Shown here piece after piece: positions 44,641-56,864 of a DNA stretch of 64,000 nt. Position 1 is the stretch's first letter. Each line of letters opens with the position of its first letter. Source of the stretch: Rana temporaria (taxonomy: Eukaryota; Chordata; Amphibia; Anura; Ranidae). The stretch is taken from positions 227,778,247 to 227,842,246 of the forward strand of contig NC_053491.1 in assembly GCF_905171775.1 (NCBI RefSeq), written 5' to 3'. The notes under the pieces are model-generated. The model was not told the DNA's origin. It saw only the letters and a list, made by a program, of their open reading frames with translations, and did not search any database. Position numbers and translations under genes: made by a program.

Positions 44641-45361
44641 TGGGTTGACTAGTGATCATGATGCACTGGCAGTCAGCCAATGTCACTGATCACTAGCCAC
44701 TCCAGTACAGTCTTACCATAGTGACACTGTACTGCTCTAGTGATTGTATTTTTTTTGTTTGTTTTTTATTTACATACTGAATATTTCCTATACTGCCAAT
44801 CATGGTAGGAAACACTCTATTTGTCCTCACAGCCAATTGCTGTGGGAGGAATTAGAACAAAGGCTGCAACATGTAGATTTTGTTTACAAGTGTGATCGCT
44901 GTGATTGGTTACAACAATCACATGGTACAGGGCATGCATGAGGGGCGGGAGCGGAAGGACATTTCCGTTAACAGTTGTAAGTAAAAGGTAGCTTTACAGT
45001 AATTTGCTCTCTCCACACCTCTGATCTATGTCTATCCAATATTATACTACCGCCAGCCCCAATACATGAATAAATACTATGAGCCCTGCTCTGAGCTCCA
45101 CAGCCATATCAATAGCTAGGGACAGGACAGCTGAAATAAAATAATAGGGATTTTATCATATTTACATATGAAAAGGGCAAATTACACATATACAAGTTAG
45201 TATTGCACCCACGTACACCCATAAGATGGTTAGAAACCCCCAAGTAGCTCAGTGGGCTAGCTATTCACCTCTTTGACTCTCTGCGGGGTACCCACAAGAA
45301 CAATATGCAGACCTTAGTCCTTTTCAGTGTACGGTAAACACATTTGTATAACCTAAATTTA
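44641..45361. other. No recognisable feature
   Basis: Unique-looking sequence after the minisatellite, with no gene or element ends. Confidence 0.45.
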
Positions 45362-45717
45362 TACCATATGGCCAAAGGTTAGTGACTATCACATCTGTAT
45401 GAGCTTGTTACTGTAGACATTCAGTGGAAACCCTGTGCATATTGAACCCAAAGATGTTCAATAGGGTCGAAATCAGGGCTCTAAAGTAGGCCACTCAAGT
45501 TCCTCAACACCAAACTTGTTAAACCATGTACTTGTGGAGCTGGTTTCATGGTCAGGGGCTAAAACAGATAATGGACTTCCTCAAATTGTTGCCAGAAGTT
45601 TGCAAGTGAACAATTGTCTAAAATGTCTTTGTATATAGCAGCATTTACAATACCCCTCTGTAGTAACACTTGATCTCAACCATTTAGTGGGGTGTCTATA
45701 CTTTTGGTCATATAGTA
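45362..45717 (-). mobile_element. Tc1-like element remnant, internally deleted
   Basis: TA on both sides (45362-45363, 45716-45717). Inverted ends 'catatggccaaagg' and 'cttttggtcatatag' are those of a well-known vertebrate Tc1-type element. The interior keeps only ~330 bp, including antisense transposase segments ('aagatgttcaatagggtcg', 'aattgtctaaaatgtctttg'). The catalytic region is mostly gone. Confidence 0.85.
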
Positions 45718-45761
45718 GGTGTGGTGGATAACTGTCCATAAACATCTGACCACATAATATA

Positions 45762-46273
45762 TACAGTAAAACCTTGGTTTGAGAGTAACTTGGTTTGAGA
45801 GTGTTTTGCAAGACAAGTAAAATGTTTTAATACATTTTGCCTTGATATACAAGCGATTTCTTGATATACAAGTAGCGTCATGTCACAACTGAGTGTAGAA
45901 GAGAACAGAGGTGCCTCAAAGTGTAGCAATATGGTTACATTTAATGAGTTTATAACATTTAGCAACATATTGCTACACTTAGAGGCACCTCTCTTCTCTT
46001 TTATAGTCTGTAACTCCTGCTGGATTGTGCTTCTAATCCCCTTGTGGAGGCTTCCATTTGTGGATGGACATTTTATGGTTACACAACCTATCACGTTGCT
46101 ATAATCTTTTTATATGAACTATAAACTGAAAGACCTATGAATAAATGGTTGTGGAACAAATCATTTGAGTTTCCTTTATTTTTTATGGGGAAATTTGCTT
46201 TGATATACAAGTGCTTTGGAATACAAACATGCTTCCGGAACTAATTATACTCACAATCCAAGGTCTTACTGTA
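45762..46273. mobile_element. Tigger/pogo-like MITE, 512 bp
   Basis: TA at 45762-45763 and 46272-46273. Inverted ends CAGTAAAACCTTGGTTTG and CAATCCAAGGTCTTACTG. An inner inverted repeat ('gagaacagaggtgcctcaaa' against its inverse at 45970-46000) adds a second hairpin. The ends match Tigger/pogo-type elements. No transposase. Confidence 0.88.
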
Positions 46274-47189
46274 TACTGTATAGTTTGTAACTGTGAAAAA
46301 AACATTATATGTCACTACAGTAACTGCCTTTGAGATGGAGTTTAGGTAGTCAAGGGAGCCCTTTTTGGTTTGGCTATAGGATCCCTTGCTGATAAGATCT
46401 TGTACATACTGTATTCTTTGCAGCTGCTGTAAAACTACTCTTTTTTTTAAACCTTACACTATTTATTTATACATGTGTCTTTTAATATGAGTACTTGATC
46501 ACACATATTTAAATTTTTATTTTCCTTTAAGAAAAAAATTGGCACATTTTAAAAGATCTGAGTGTAAAACTAGTATCAGCATCTTTAATAAGATTCTTTC
46601 ACTTTCTCTCGATGACACCATTAGTCTTTGGCCTCACTACCTCCCATAATAATGTGGACACTTTGGCTCTCTGTGAGTTTTCAGATATGCTAATCTAGCT
46701 GTAGAAGCCTATTTATTATGTTAGACCAGGAAGCTTTTTATTGACCAGGCTCTGTAAAACTGTAAAAAAAAAAGGAAGGCAAGAGCAAAACATTTAATGA
46801 AAGGTGATAATATTTCAACACATTTAATTAGCAATTCTGTGGTACTATTAGAGCACAATGCAAGTAGAATTCATTTTCAAATCAGAGTGCATTTGCTTTC
46901 TTTAGCAAGAGATTTACAGTCAGCTCAAAATAGTCTTAACTGTATTTCATTAAAATTTTATTTACAAGTATATTTACAAGTTTTTTGATATAATTATTCC
47001 AATGTGGATTTTTGGGATTGCAAGTAAAAGCTGGTATGGCAACAATAACAAGAATGCAATTCAGTATAACTATCTTAATATATATATAAATAGGTTAGAA
47101 GGAATTTATGATGCAGTATTATGGTATATATCAAAAGACACCACTTTCTGCAATACATTTGTTAACCAAAAAGTCCCTGTTTAAACCAA
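46274..47189. other. No recognisable feature
   Basis: A/T-rich, unique-looking sequence; short frames only, no repeat ends. Confidence 0.45.
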
Positions 47190-47815
47190 TTGTCATCAAA
47201 GATATGTGACCCCTGCTGGCTCTCAGTCTGGCACCAGGAACACCAGGGGTTTCACACAAAAGAAGGAATACATATAGAATAGGATAATTTCTCATACAAG
47301 TAAATGGTACAGCAGGCACATATCAGGAATATGAAATGTTACTACTTGCTGCCCACTGTCAAATGACGACGGAGCAGTGCGGCTCTCGTTTTGGGACAAG
47401 GTCATATGATGAAGCCCAGATTAGCTGCAATCGGGCGTGCAGCGATGACAGGCGTGCCTTGTTCCTGAGACACGCCGCGACCCCGATTCCGGCAAAGAGC
47501 CCATCAGTGCAGCCTATCAGTGCCCATCAGTGTTGCCTCATCAGTGCATATTGTACCAGTGAAGGAGAAAATGTTGTTATTTTCAAAAATTTCTGACAGA
47601 AACTAACAAAAAATATTTTTTTCAAAAATGTTGGTCATTTGTTTAATTTTTAACAAAAAAAAAAAAAAACAACAACTCGGCAATGATTAATTACCACCAA
47701 AAGAAAGCTCTATTTGTGTGATGAAAAGTATTAAACATTTATTTGGGTACAGTGAGAAAGCTGAAAAATTGCTTGGGCAGGAAGGGGGTGAAAGTGCCCT
47801 GTATTGAAGAAGTCA
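47190..47815. repeat. Dispersed repeat D followed by decayed family A copy
   Basis: 47190-47340 matches 32520-32640 ('gggatttcacacaaa', 'atatcaggaatatgaaatg'). 47340-47815 has family-A blocks ('cccatcagtg' units, 'ccaccaaaagaaagctctat', 'cttgggcaggaag'), with both ends mutated. Confidence 0.65.
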
Positions 47816-49103
47816 AGGTCATTACAAAGGGCAAGGGGGACACTCTTTGTGACTGGAGGCTTCTTCACAGTTATAGCTGTGAAAACGAGGAATAGCCTCC
47901 CTCAGTTCAGTTGATTGTTTACAAATAAAAACCAGCATGCATTTCTGAATGCAGAGAATATGACTGACTAATATTATTTAGGTAATAACACCTGAGAATG
48001 TTTCGTAAAGGTGTAACCCCTGTGTTACCAGCTGCTATGTGGTACGAATGTCAAAAGAATGGTTGCTAAAACTCCTGCAGTGCTTCCACAGTAGGGAGGA
48101 GCTTCGAGTTCGAGTCGAACTCATGTTCGACTCGAACATTGCCTGTTCGCCTATTCGGCGAACAACAAACAATTTGGGGTGTTCGCGGCAAATTCGAAAA
48201 GCCGAGGAACACCCTGTTAAAGTCTATGGGAGAAATCTAAAGTGCTAATTTTAAAGGCTAATATGCAAGTTATTGTCCTAAAAAGTGTTTGGAGACCTGG
48301 GCCCTGTCCCAGGGGACATATATCAATGCAATTTTTTTTTTAAAAATGGCTGTTTTTTCGGGAGCAGTGATTTTAATAATGCGAAAAGTGAAACAATAAA
48401 AGTGAAATATTCCTTTAAATTTCGTACCTAGGGGGGGGGGGGGGGTGTAAAGTTAGCATGTGAAATAGCGAATGTTTCCCGTACTTAGAACTGTCTCTGC
48501 ACAAAGTGTCATTTCTGAAAGAAAAAAATACATTTTAAACTGACTTGCGGCTATAATGAATTGTCGGCTCTGGCAATTCAGAGCAAATTCATTCATAAAA
48601 CAATAAAAAAAATAGCGTGGGGTCCCCCCAAATTCAAATACCAGGCCCTTCAGGTCTGGAATGGATATTAAGAGGAACCCCGCCGTCAATTTAAAAAAAA
48701 AATGACTTGGGGTTCCCCCCAAATATCCATTCCAGACCCTTCAGGTCTGGTGTGGATTTTAAGGGGAACTCCACCCCAATTTTTTTTAAAAAATGGCGTG
48801 GAGTTCCCCCAAAAATCCACACCAGACCCCTTATCTGAGCACGTTAACCTGGCCGGCCGCAGAAAAGAGGGGGGAACAGAGTGCGTCCCCCCCGCTCCTG
48901 AACCGTACCAGGCCACATGCCCTCAACATGGGGAGGATGTCCCCATGTTGATGGGGACAAGGGCCACATCCCCACAACCCTTGCCCGGTGGTTGTGGGGG
49001 TCTGCGGGCGGGGGGCTTATCAGAATCTGGAAGACCCCTTTAACAAAGGTGACCCCCAGATCCTACCCCCCTATGTGAATTGGTAATGGGGTACATTGTA
49101 CCC

Positions 49104-49295
49104 CTACCATTTCACAAAGGAAGTGTAAATAGTTGGAAAAAACACACACACGGTAGAAAAAAGTCCTTTAATAATAAAAAAAAAGAAAAAAAATCCAGCG
49201 GTGATAATCCACTCGTTCCCGGCTTCCTGCTCCAACGTTGTCTGTATCCAGCGACGGGTGCGGGTGATCTCCGGTCCAGCGATGAGAAGATCCAT
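49104..49295 (-). other. Mirrored small frame in left arm
   Basis: A 63-codon frame lying between the minus-strand TATA box and the ATTAAA signal. Its first ~40 residues (MDLLIAGPEIT, TRRWIQT, LEQEAGNEWII) also occur in the right arm inside the frame at 49561-49776. No known family. Conservation may simply reflect arm copying. Confidence 0.25.
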
Positions 49296-49560
49296 CTATC
49301 CAGAGCGCAGCATCGCCAACCTCCTCTCACCGCTGGACACAGCCCAGCGAATGACGCGGGTGAAGCTGTGACATTTCTTATATAGGGGAGGCGGGCCACC
49401 CGTCACGTGACCCCGCCCCCTCTGACGCAAGGGGGAAGACCTGGGCTTCCCCAGTGAAGTAGCAGAGGGTGCATCAGAGGGTGCGGGGTCACGTGACAGG
49501 TGGCCCCCGCCTCCCCTATATAAGAAATGTCAAAGCTTCACCCGCGCCATTCGCTGGGCT

Positions 49561-49776
49561 GTGTCCAGCGGTGAGAGGAGGTCGGCGATGCTGCGCTCTG
49601 GATGGATGGATCGTCTCATCACTGGACCGGAGATCACCCACACCCGTCGCTGGATACAGACAAAGTTGGAGCAGGAAGCCGGGAACGAATGGATTATCAC
49701 CGCTGGATTCTTTTTTCTATTAATAAAGGACTTTTTTTTGTGTGCGTTTTTCCAACTATTTACACTTCCTTCGTGA
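49561..49776 (+). other. Mirrored small frame in right arm
   Basis: A 71-codon frame downstream of the plus-strand TATA box. It shares MDRLITGPEIT...TRRWIQTKLEQEAGNE with the left-arm frame and overlaps the AATAAA signal at 49722. Upstream start codons differ between arms. No known family; listed because the peptide is kept open in both arms. Confidence 0.25.
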
Positions 49777-50739
49777 AATGGTAGGGGTACAATGTACCCC
49801 ATTACCAATTCACATAAGGGGGGGCAGGATCTGGGGGTCCCCTTTGTTAACGGGGTCTTCCAGATTCTGATAAGCCCCCTGCCCGCAGACCCCCACAACC
49901 ATCGGGCAAGGGTTGTGGGGATGAGGCCCTTGTCCCCATCAACATGGGTCATCCTCCCCATGTTGAGGGCATGTGGCCTGGTATGCTTCAGGAGAGGGGG
50001 GGCGCACTCTGTCCCCCCTCTTTTCTGTGGCCGGCCAGGTTAACGTGCTCGGATAAGGGGTCTGGTGTGGATTTTTGGGGGAACTCCACATCATTTTTTT
50101 TTATTTGGGGTGGAGTTCCCCTTAAAATCCACACCAGACCTGAAGGGTCTGGAATGGAGATTTGGGGGGAACCCCACGTAATTTTTTTTTAAATTGACGG
50201 CGGGGTTCCCCTTAATATCCATTCCAGACCTGAAGGGTCTGGTAATTGAATTTGGGGGGACCCCCACGCTATTTCTTTTATTTTTATGAATGAATTGCCA
50301 GAGCCGACAATTCATTAAAGCCGAAAGTCAGTTTTAAATTAAATTTTTTCTTTCAGAAATGACACTTTGTGCAGAGACAGTTCTAAGTACGGGATATTTC
50401 ACATGCTAACTTTACACCCCCCCAGGTACGAAATTTAAAGGAATATTTCACTTTTATTGTTTCACTTTTAGCATTATTAAATTCACTGCTCCCGAAAAAA
50501 CAGCCGTTTTTAAAACTTTTTTTGCATTGATACATGTCCTGTGGCACAGGACCCAGGTCCCCAAACACTTTTTAGGACAATAACTTGCATATTAGCCTTT
50601 AAAATTAGCACTTTAGATTTCAAACGTTTGAGTCCCATAGACTTTTATAGGGTTCTAAAGTTCACACGAACGTTTGGTGTGTTCGCAAGTTCTGGTGTGA
50701 ACCGAACAGGGGGGTGTTCGGCTCATCCCTATTCCACAG

Positions 50740-51064
50740 TGATGCGTTAATAAAATGGGTGTAATTGGAGTTGTGCAGCCTGTGACTTATATGTTGCAGT
50801 ATAACCTGGTTAAAACACATTTCCTTTAATAATAAATAAATATTTAAGCCTAATACAGCATAACGTGCACTAATAATGATATTGGTGAATCAAATCCATC
50901 ACAAAATAATACAATCAATTAAAAAAATACAGTAGGTGAAATTAAATATCAATATTGATAAAATGAATAGTTTACAGTATAGCAATGGGAGATAAATTTG
51001 CAACCAGTATAGCTAATGCTTTCATGCCACAATGGGAAAAAGAAAATATATACCCCAACACACA
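50740..51064. other. No recognisable feature
   Basis: A/T-rich spacer between the fold-back and the Penelope fragment. Confidence 0.45.
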
Positions 51065-51460
51065 CAGCTGAGCTTCTATAAAAGTTTATATAGATGAGGT
51101 GATTACCTGTATTTTATGGAACGGGAGCAAAGAATCATTAGAAGACTTCCTGAATAAGCGTAATAACAATGACAAGAACATACAGTATCACTCACATGGA
51201 ACATGAGCAATGAAAAAATTGAATTTCTAGATTTGGAAATTATGCTGGAAGATGATCGATTGATAACTAAGACCTTTTTCAAAAACATGGACAGAAACAG
51301 CTATCTACCTACTGACAGCTGTCACTTTAACCCATGGCTATATAACATCCCAAGAGGCCAACTAATGAGATTACGATGGAACTGCACAAGGAATGAGGAC
51401 TTCAACACACAAACTGAAATAATGGGAAGGAGGATACACCCATAAATGTATTAATGAACA
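51065..51460 (+). pseudogene. Penelope-like reverse transcriptase fragment
   Basis: First part in one frame: VYIDEVITCILWNGSKESLE, corresponding to the YIDD-containing palm block of Penelope-like reverse transcriptases (here YIDE). After a frame change near 51187, the second frame reads IEFLDLEIMLEDDRLITKTF, then NSYLPTDSCHFNPW, IPRGQLMRLRWNCT and, last, the equivalent of the RF..RGY block (GRRIHP). These blocks and their order are typical of the thumb region in this retroelement class. No GIY-YIG endonuclease part is seen. Truncated at both ends and frameshifted: non-functional. Confidence 0.8.
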
Positions 51461-51519
51461 ATATGGATAGAAATATGATGATACAGAACAAGAAAAAAAA
51501 CACACAAGATTATTATACA

Positions 51520-53960
51520 GGATATATTTAGCGCCAACAGTTTTTGCAGCACTTACAATATAAAGGGGCACAGTACGATTACAATACAGTTGAAAAAAAT
51601 AAGAAATAGGAGGCCCTGCTTTTAGAGCTTACAATCTAAGGGGAGGGGGAGGTGGTACAAAAGGTAATAGCTGCAGGGGATGATCTGGTGGAGCTGGGGT
51701 AGGCTTCCCTAAATAAGTGAGTTTTGAAGGATCACCTAAAGGTGGACAGGGAAGGAGCTGACCATACATACATACATACTGGGGCAGGGAGTTCCAGAGG
51801 ATGGGAGAGGTTCTGGGGAAGTCCTGGTGGTGAGTATGGGAGGAGGTAACAAGAAAGCTAGATAGCGGGAGGTTTTGGGAGGAGTGGAGAGGACAATTTG
51901 GGCGATATCTGCAGATGAGGTTGGTGATTTAGCTGGGTGGAGATGATGTGGATGGCCTTGTATGTTGTAGTTAGCATTTTGAATTAGGGATGGAGTTGTA
52001 TGCAACACTGAAAGTGTGCTGAGATAGGTAGGAGGAGAACCAGAAAAGAGCAGAGTCACAGAGGCCAAGGGAGTGGAGTTTATTGAGGGGGACTGGGTTG
52101 TCAACTGCGTTAAAGGCAGCAGAAAGGTCCAATAGTATGAGTATGGCATACTGCCCATTGGTTTTGGCAGTTAGTAGGTCATTAGTGAGTTTTAGTAGGG
52201 CAGTTTCAGTGGAATGTTGTGGGTGGAGGTCGGACTGTAGGGGATCGGGAAGGTTTTTGTCAGCAAGGTAGCAACTCATACGGTTGTGGACAAGGTGTTC
52301 AGGAAGCTTGGAAGCAGGGGGATGTTTCTTAAATTATTCAAACAGGTGGAATCCAGTGAGGGTTTTTTAAGTATGGGGGTAACCAGTGCATGTTTGAGCG
52401 GGGAGGGAGAGGTTGAAGATGTGTGTTAGATAGTTTAGGATAGAGCAGGATGGTGGTTGCAGTAATTGTGAGGGGACAGGATCCAGGCGACAGGTGATGA
52501 GGTGGGCCATGGAAAGGAGTTTGTCAACTTCCAAAGTAGGAACAGGGTTGAAGAAGGAAAGTAGTGAGTGTGGTGTTAAAGCTGATAGCTGAATATCTCA
52601 TCATGGATTGGGTCGATTTTGTTTTTGAAATCATTGGCAATCTCCTGGGAAGTAAGCACGTTGGTGGGTGGAGGCAGTGGGGGATGAAGTAAGGAATTAA
52701 GGGTAGAAAAGAGTTGATGCGGTTTGGATGAGAGGGTTTTTGATGAGAGTGGTGTAGTAGGTTTGTTTAGCAGTGTGGACGTGGGAGTTGTTGGTGAAGT
52801 CTTGCAGGGATTTCGTTTTGCGCCACACTCACTCAAGAGCGAACGGCTTCTGGTGTCATTTGTTTTCCAGGGTTGTAGAAGGTGAGGCCTGGTTCTGCGT
52901 GTAGAGAGAGGAGCATATGTGTCCAGGGAGGATGACATTATGTTGCTGTAGACAAAGTGGCCAGGTCTGGGCAGAACAGGGGTGTGATTTTATCATAAAG
53001 GCAGTCAGTAGCAGAATGAAGAAGGGAAATGTTGAGGTGGCAAAGGTTCATGTGGGTGAATTTTTTCAGGTTGGAGGCATGGGAGGTAGGAGACAGGGAG
53101 AGTTTGAAACTGATAAGATTGTGATTAAAGCGAGGAAAAGGGGTGTTAGAGAGGTTGAAGGAAGTGCAGAGGTGGGAGAATACGAGATTGAAAGTGCTGC
53201 CATTAGAGTGAATGGTGGTTTGTGCCCATTGTGTTAGGTTAAAAGAGGAGGTTAAGTTAGTAGTTGAGCAGTGGTTGAGGTGTTAACATTGATTGGAATG
53301 TTAAAGTCACTGAGGAGATTGGCGAGTACCTCAGAGGAGAGAAAGTAGGGTAGCCATGCAGAGAAGTCGTCAAGAAAGCGTGACACTGGCCCGGGAGGAC
53401 GATAAATTACTTCAAGATTTTTTAGTACACTTTAAAAGAACAAAGGAAAAAGAGGGAGGTGTAGGAAGAACCTGGAAGGGCACACATAAGGGGGAGTTGA
53501 TTAGTGGAATCAGGGGAATTGAGATAAGAGAGCGGGAGTTATGGCTACTGTCAGAGAAGGTAGACTGACAATTCTAGGGGTGAGCGTTAGCTGGAGGAGG
53601 ATCAGGGTTTGAGGCGATATCCGCAGAAGTTGGGAGTAGTAGGAGGTTGAGGGCAGTAAGGTTTGAGTGGGATTTATATGAGGGCAGGTGCTGCAGTTAA
53701 TTGGAAGCGGTTACATTGTGTGGGCTCAAAATCAGCAGGAGGTGATAAGTGCAGTATAATTGAAATGGCAAAAGTAAGGGAGATATGTATAAGTTGTGGG
53801 CTGGAAGGGGTATAGAAATGAGAGTTTGAGGAGAGAGGGAATTATTGCAAAGAGGAAGATTAGTATGAACATGTTGGAGGGTGGAGAGAGGGGCGAAAAA
53901 AAGCCAGAGGGAAAGAGAAAAGATGAAAGGGAACTTGTGGAGCACTAATGTTTGTACTTG
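51520..53960 (-). pseudogene. L2/CR1-like LINE, degraded and internally deleted
   Basis: Read on the minus strand, starting at about 53960. SADIASNPDPPP (near 53600) corresponds to the S.DI.PNPGP block at the start of L2-type ORF2. The endonuclease region follows with many stops. The linker LDTYAPL...PW and FSTLNSLLHPP...EIANDFKNKI lies at 52576-52938. Reverse transcriptase blocks QHSTETALLKLTNDLL, LLDLSAAFNAVD and FWFSSYLS lie at 51971-52279. The palm segment with YxDD is not found: sequence jumps to C-terminal peptides equivalent to SHTHHQDFPRTSPILWNSLP (about 51780-51860). The 3' end near 51520-51640 has 'gcttacaatctaagggg'. Not functional. Confidence 0.75.
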
Positions 53961-54605
53961 CTTTGGTAGAAGTGACTTAGTTAAAGCAGCGTGTTAAAAG
54001 TGCCAGGCACTTAACGCAAAGTGGCACTTTGTCCAAGAAGTCGCAAGCAGTCCTAAGAGTTAAACAGCATTTATTCTGGGATGACGTAGGGGAAGGTTAA
54101 ACAATTATTCAATTAAGAGCTAATAAAACAAACACATGGTGAAAGTGGGGGTTTTCTGCCCTAAATACTAGTGCAAAACAGGAGGGAGACAGCAAGATAA
54201 GGCTAGGTGTTTGATCTTGGCCAAGGCATCATCATGAAAAAATAGTAAGTGTAACGCCAAAAAGAACAGTATAAACAACATTTTTAAAGTCTAAGCAGGG
54301 CAGAAGTAGATTCCAGTCATGCAAAGTAGCCCAGTGTTGCTGGGAAGAGTGCAAGCAAAGAAAGGCAAAGTGGCTTAGTGTTGTAGGCAAGAGTGTAGGC
54401 AGTTACCTGAAAGAGTAGAGCAGAGAAGACATGATGAGAGGATGAAGGTGGTGTTCGCATGTTAAAATACACAAAAGATCCTACTGTACCAATTTTTTAT
54501 GTGTACAAAAATTGGAGGAGGCCTAGAAACAGATTTAAAAGTTAACAAACCCTAACCCAACAAATAACTAAATTATATTTTATACAACTGCAAATGTATA
54601 TTTAT
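53961..54605. other. No recognisable feature
   Basis: Unique-looking sequence; 'gcaaagtggc' and 'agtgttg' sub-repeats near 54325-54385 are the only structure seen. Confidence 0.4.
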
Positions 54606-54608
54606 ATA

Positions 54609-55299
54609 GCCAGATTCAGGTAGACGTGCCTAACTTTAGGCAGGCGTAGCATATCTCATATAAGCTACGCCGCCGTAAGTTAGAGAGGCAAGTACAGTAT
54701 TCACAAACAACTTGCGTCCTAAGTTATGGCGGCGTAGTGTAAATGTGCCGCGTAAGCGCGCCTAATTCAAATGTGGAAGAGGTGGGCGTGTTTTATGATA
54801 ATTAAGCATGACCCCACGTAAATGACGTTTTGAACGAACGGCGCATGCGCCGTCCGTGGACGTAACCCAGTGCGCATGCTTCAAATTACGCCACAAAGAC
54901 TCATTGGTTTCAACGTGAACGTAAATTACGGCCAGCCCCATTCATGGACGACTTACGCAAACGACGTAAAAATTTAAAATTTCGACGCGGTTCCGACATC
55001 CATACTTAACATTGGCTGTGCCATCTTTTTGGTGGTTTATCTTTACGCCTGAAAACGCCTTATGTAAACGGCGTATCTTCACTGCGATGGGCAAGCGTAC
55101 GTTCGTGAATAGGCGTATCTCGCTGATTTACGTATTCAAGGCGTAAATCAGCGTACACGCCCCTAGCGGCCAGCGTAAATAGACATCTAAGATAAGACGG
55201 CGCTGGCGGTCGTATCTTAGCAACATTTAAGCGTATCTCAATTTGAGAATATGCTTAAATATACAACGGCGCAGATTCGTATCTCTACCTGAATCTGGC
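54609..55299. mobile_element. Fold-back MITE (GCCAGATTCAGG ends)
   Basis: Inverted ends 'gccagattcaggtaga' and 'tacctgaatctggc', with TA on each side. CpG-rich arms mirror each other ('ttacgcaaacgacg', 'cgtaaatcagcgta'). Confidence 0.82.
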
Positions 55300-55492
55300 T
55301 AATAGTGTTTTTTTTTATGCTTAAAGGTATGCTGGACACATTCCAAGTAAGTTTTGTATCATCAATAAAATATTATATGTATTGGTAGTAATTAGGATTG
55401 GATAGGATCCTTCATTTTCCATTTTTGTTGAATTCACATATGATTCACATTGTGCACTGAGTAGTGTGCTACACATTTTTCATTGCCTAGTT

Positions 55493-55843
55493 CAGGGGTA
55501 CTGAACTAATATCCTCAGGAGTCCGGTCAGTAAATTTTTTCTTCCAGCAGGGTCTGAGTGTCACATTGGTGCTATGACTCAGATCCTTCACATCACAGGC
55601 TCCTGTGCACATCAACGTCCCTCCCCCCCCACCTTTGGGGCCCAAACATCCTGGCCCTTATGGTAAAGTGGAGGGTTCTACTGTGCAGGCAACTGTTAGT
55701 GTGAGGTCAAGGAACTGGTGTGGCGGTGCCCATTTATGTGGGGGGGAGAGGACACTCAAGCAAATATTTACCAAGGCTGCGGTCCGGATAGGACTGTTAA
55801 TGGGTCCGGATCCGGACCACGGTCTGCCATTTTGTGATGCCTG
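55493..55843. mobile_element. hAT-type MITE, 351 bp, 8-bp duplication
   Basis: Exact 8-bp duplication GCCTAGTT at 55485-55492 and 55844-55851. Starts CAGGGGTACTGAAC and ends GTGATGCCTG, sharing CAGG at the extreme ends. Inner 'agtccggtcag' and 'ggtccggatccgg' give partial complementarity. No frame of note. Confidence 0.85.
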
Positions 55844-56102
55844 GCCTAGTTCATAGGCTCAGAAGACACAATGGGGAACTCTTTAAAATCTCTAAAGTTG
55901 ACCATGCATCTCTTCATTTGCTTTGGATGATGTAAATTAAAAACAAATTATTTCCCCAATATTTGGGTGAGCATCTGGGCAGTTTAGCAAATTTTTTGTA
56001 ATTTTAGAGGATGTATTGGAGTGATTGGGGAACGTGAAATTAGGGTGGTTTTAAGAGTGAAATGGGCTTTAAACGGCTTCTGATTTTATAGATCTCAGAA
56101 TT

Positions 56103-56864
56103 AGCCCTGGTTCACACTGGTGCGATTTGACATGTCAAATTGCATGTCAAATTGGCGGCAATTGCCGCAGTGGCACCGTCCTAATTGCACCGATTTCAAA
56201 AAGTAGTTTATGTACTACTCTTTGGCCTAGTACACACGAGAGGATCGATCCGCGGAAACGGTCCGGAGGTCCGTTTCCGCGGATAAATCCTCTGGCGGAT
56301 TTTGATCTCATGGTTGTACTAACCATGAGATCAAAATCCCCACAGAATTCCCTCCGCGTTGACGTGTCGTGCCGTCGCCGCGATGATGACGCGGCGACGT
56401 GCACGACGCTGTAATATAAGGACTTCCACGCATGTGTTGAATCATTACGACGCATGCGAGGGATGGATTTGCACGGATTGATCCGGTGAGTCTGTAAAGA
56501 CCATCGGATCAATCCGCTGGACTGGATTCCAGCGGATCGATTTCTTAGCATGTTAAGAAATTTTGATCCGCTGGAAATCCATCGCCGGGAAAAATATCCG
56601 CAGAAAAATATCCGCTGGATCGTACACACCAGTGGATCTATCCGCTGAAACCGGTCCGTGGATAAATTCCAGCGGATAGATCCTCTCGTGTGTACTGGGC
56701 CTTTGTGATTTTGGCCCGCAATTTACATTGACGTTTGTGCAGAAAGCTGCACAGATGTCTCTGCAATCACACCCAAAATTGGGACTGACAAGCAGGAGTT
56801 AAATCATGTGAGTTGAGCTGAACTCGCAAGGCTTCACTCCCGCAGCCCAGTGTGAACCTGGGCT
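56103..56864. mobile_element. MITE with AGCCCTGGTTCACACTGG ends
   Basis: Inverted ends AGCCCTGGTTCACACTGG and CCAGTGTGAACCTGGGCT, within TTA/TAA flanks. A second MITE (56224-56701) is inserted inside. Without it, the outer element is about 280 bp. Confidence 0.8.
56224..56701. mobile_element. Nested MITE with GGCC-TACACACGAG ends
   Basis: Ends GGCCTAGTACACACGAGAGG and, inverted, GGCCCAGTACACACGAGAGG. TTT on both sides (56221-56223, 56702-56704). Mirrored 'gatccgctgga' and 'gaaacggtccg' blocks. A fragment of the family is at 16876. A 160-codon minus-strand frame here is a by-product. Confidence 0.85.

Larger units (their letters stand above)
48092..50731. mobile_element. Complete hAT-type palindromic fold-back, 2640 bp
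   Basis: Inverted ends TAGGGAGGAGC and GCTCATCCCTA (one mismatch). Exact 8-bp target duplication TTCCACAG at 48084-48091 and 50732-50739, the hAT signature. The whole element is two inverted arms meeting near 49450: 'ttcgtacct', 'ggatattaag', 'ccttcaggtctgg', 'ccccatgttga' and 'gggtctgcgggcgggg' all recur inverted. The centre has mirrored TATA boxes (about 49380 minus, 49517-49524 plus) and GTCACGTGAC palindromes at 49402-49411 and 49488-49497. Poly(A)-type signals are ATTAAA (49167-49172, minus) and AATAAA (49722-49727, plus), each followed by GT-rich sequence. No transposase. Other copies: 12540, 60084 and 63020. Confidence 0.93.

Noticed and set aside
51971..52279. Host gene with homology to a reverse transcriptase
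   Set aside because: Stops, frame changes and loss of the palm segment show a dead LINE, not a domesticated gene.
56147..56629. 160-codon minus-strand frame
   Set aside because: Lies across the inverted arms of the nested MITE at 56224-56701.
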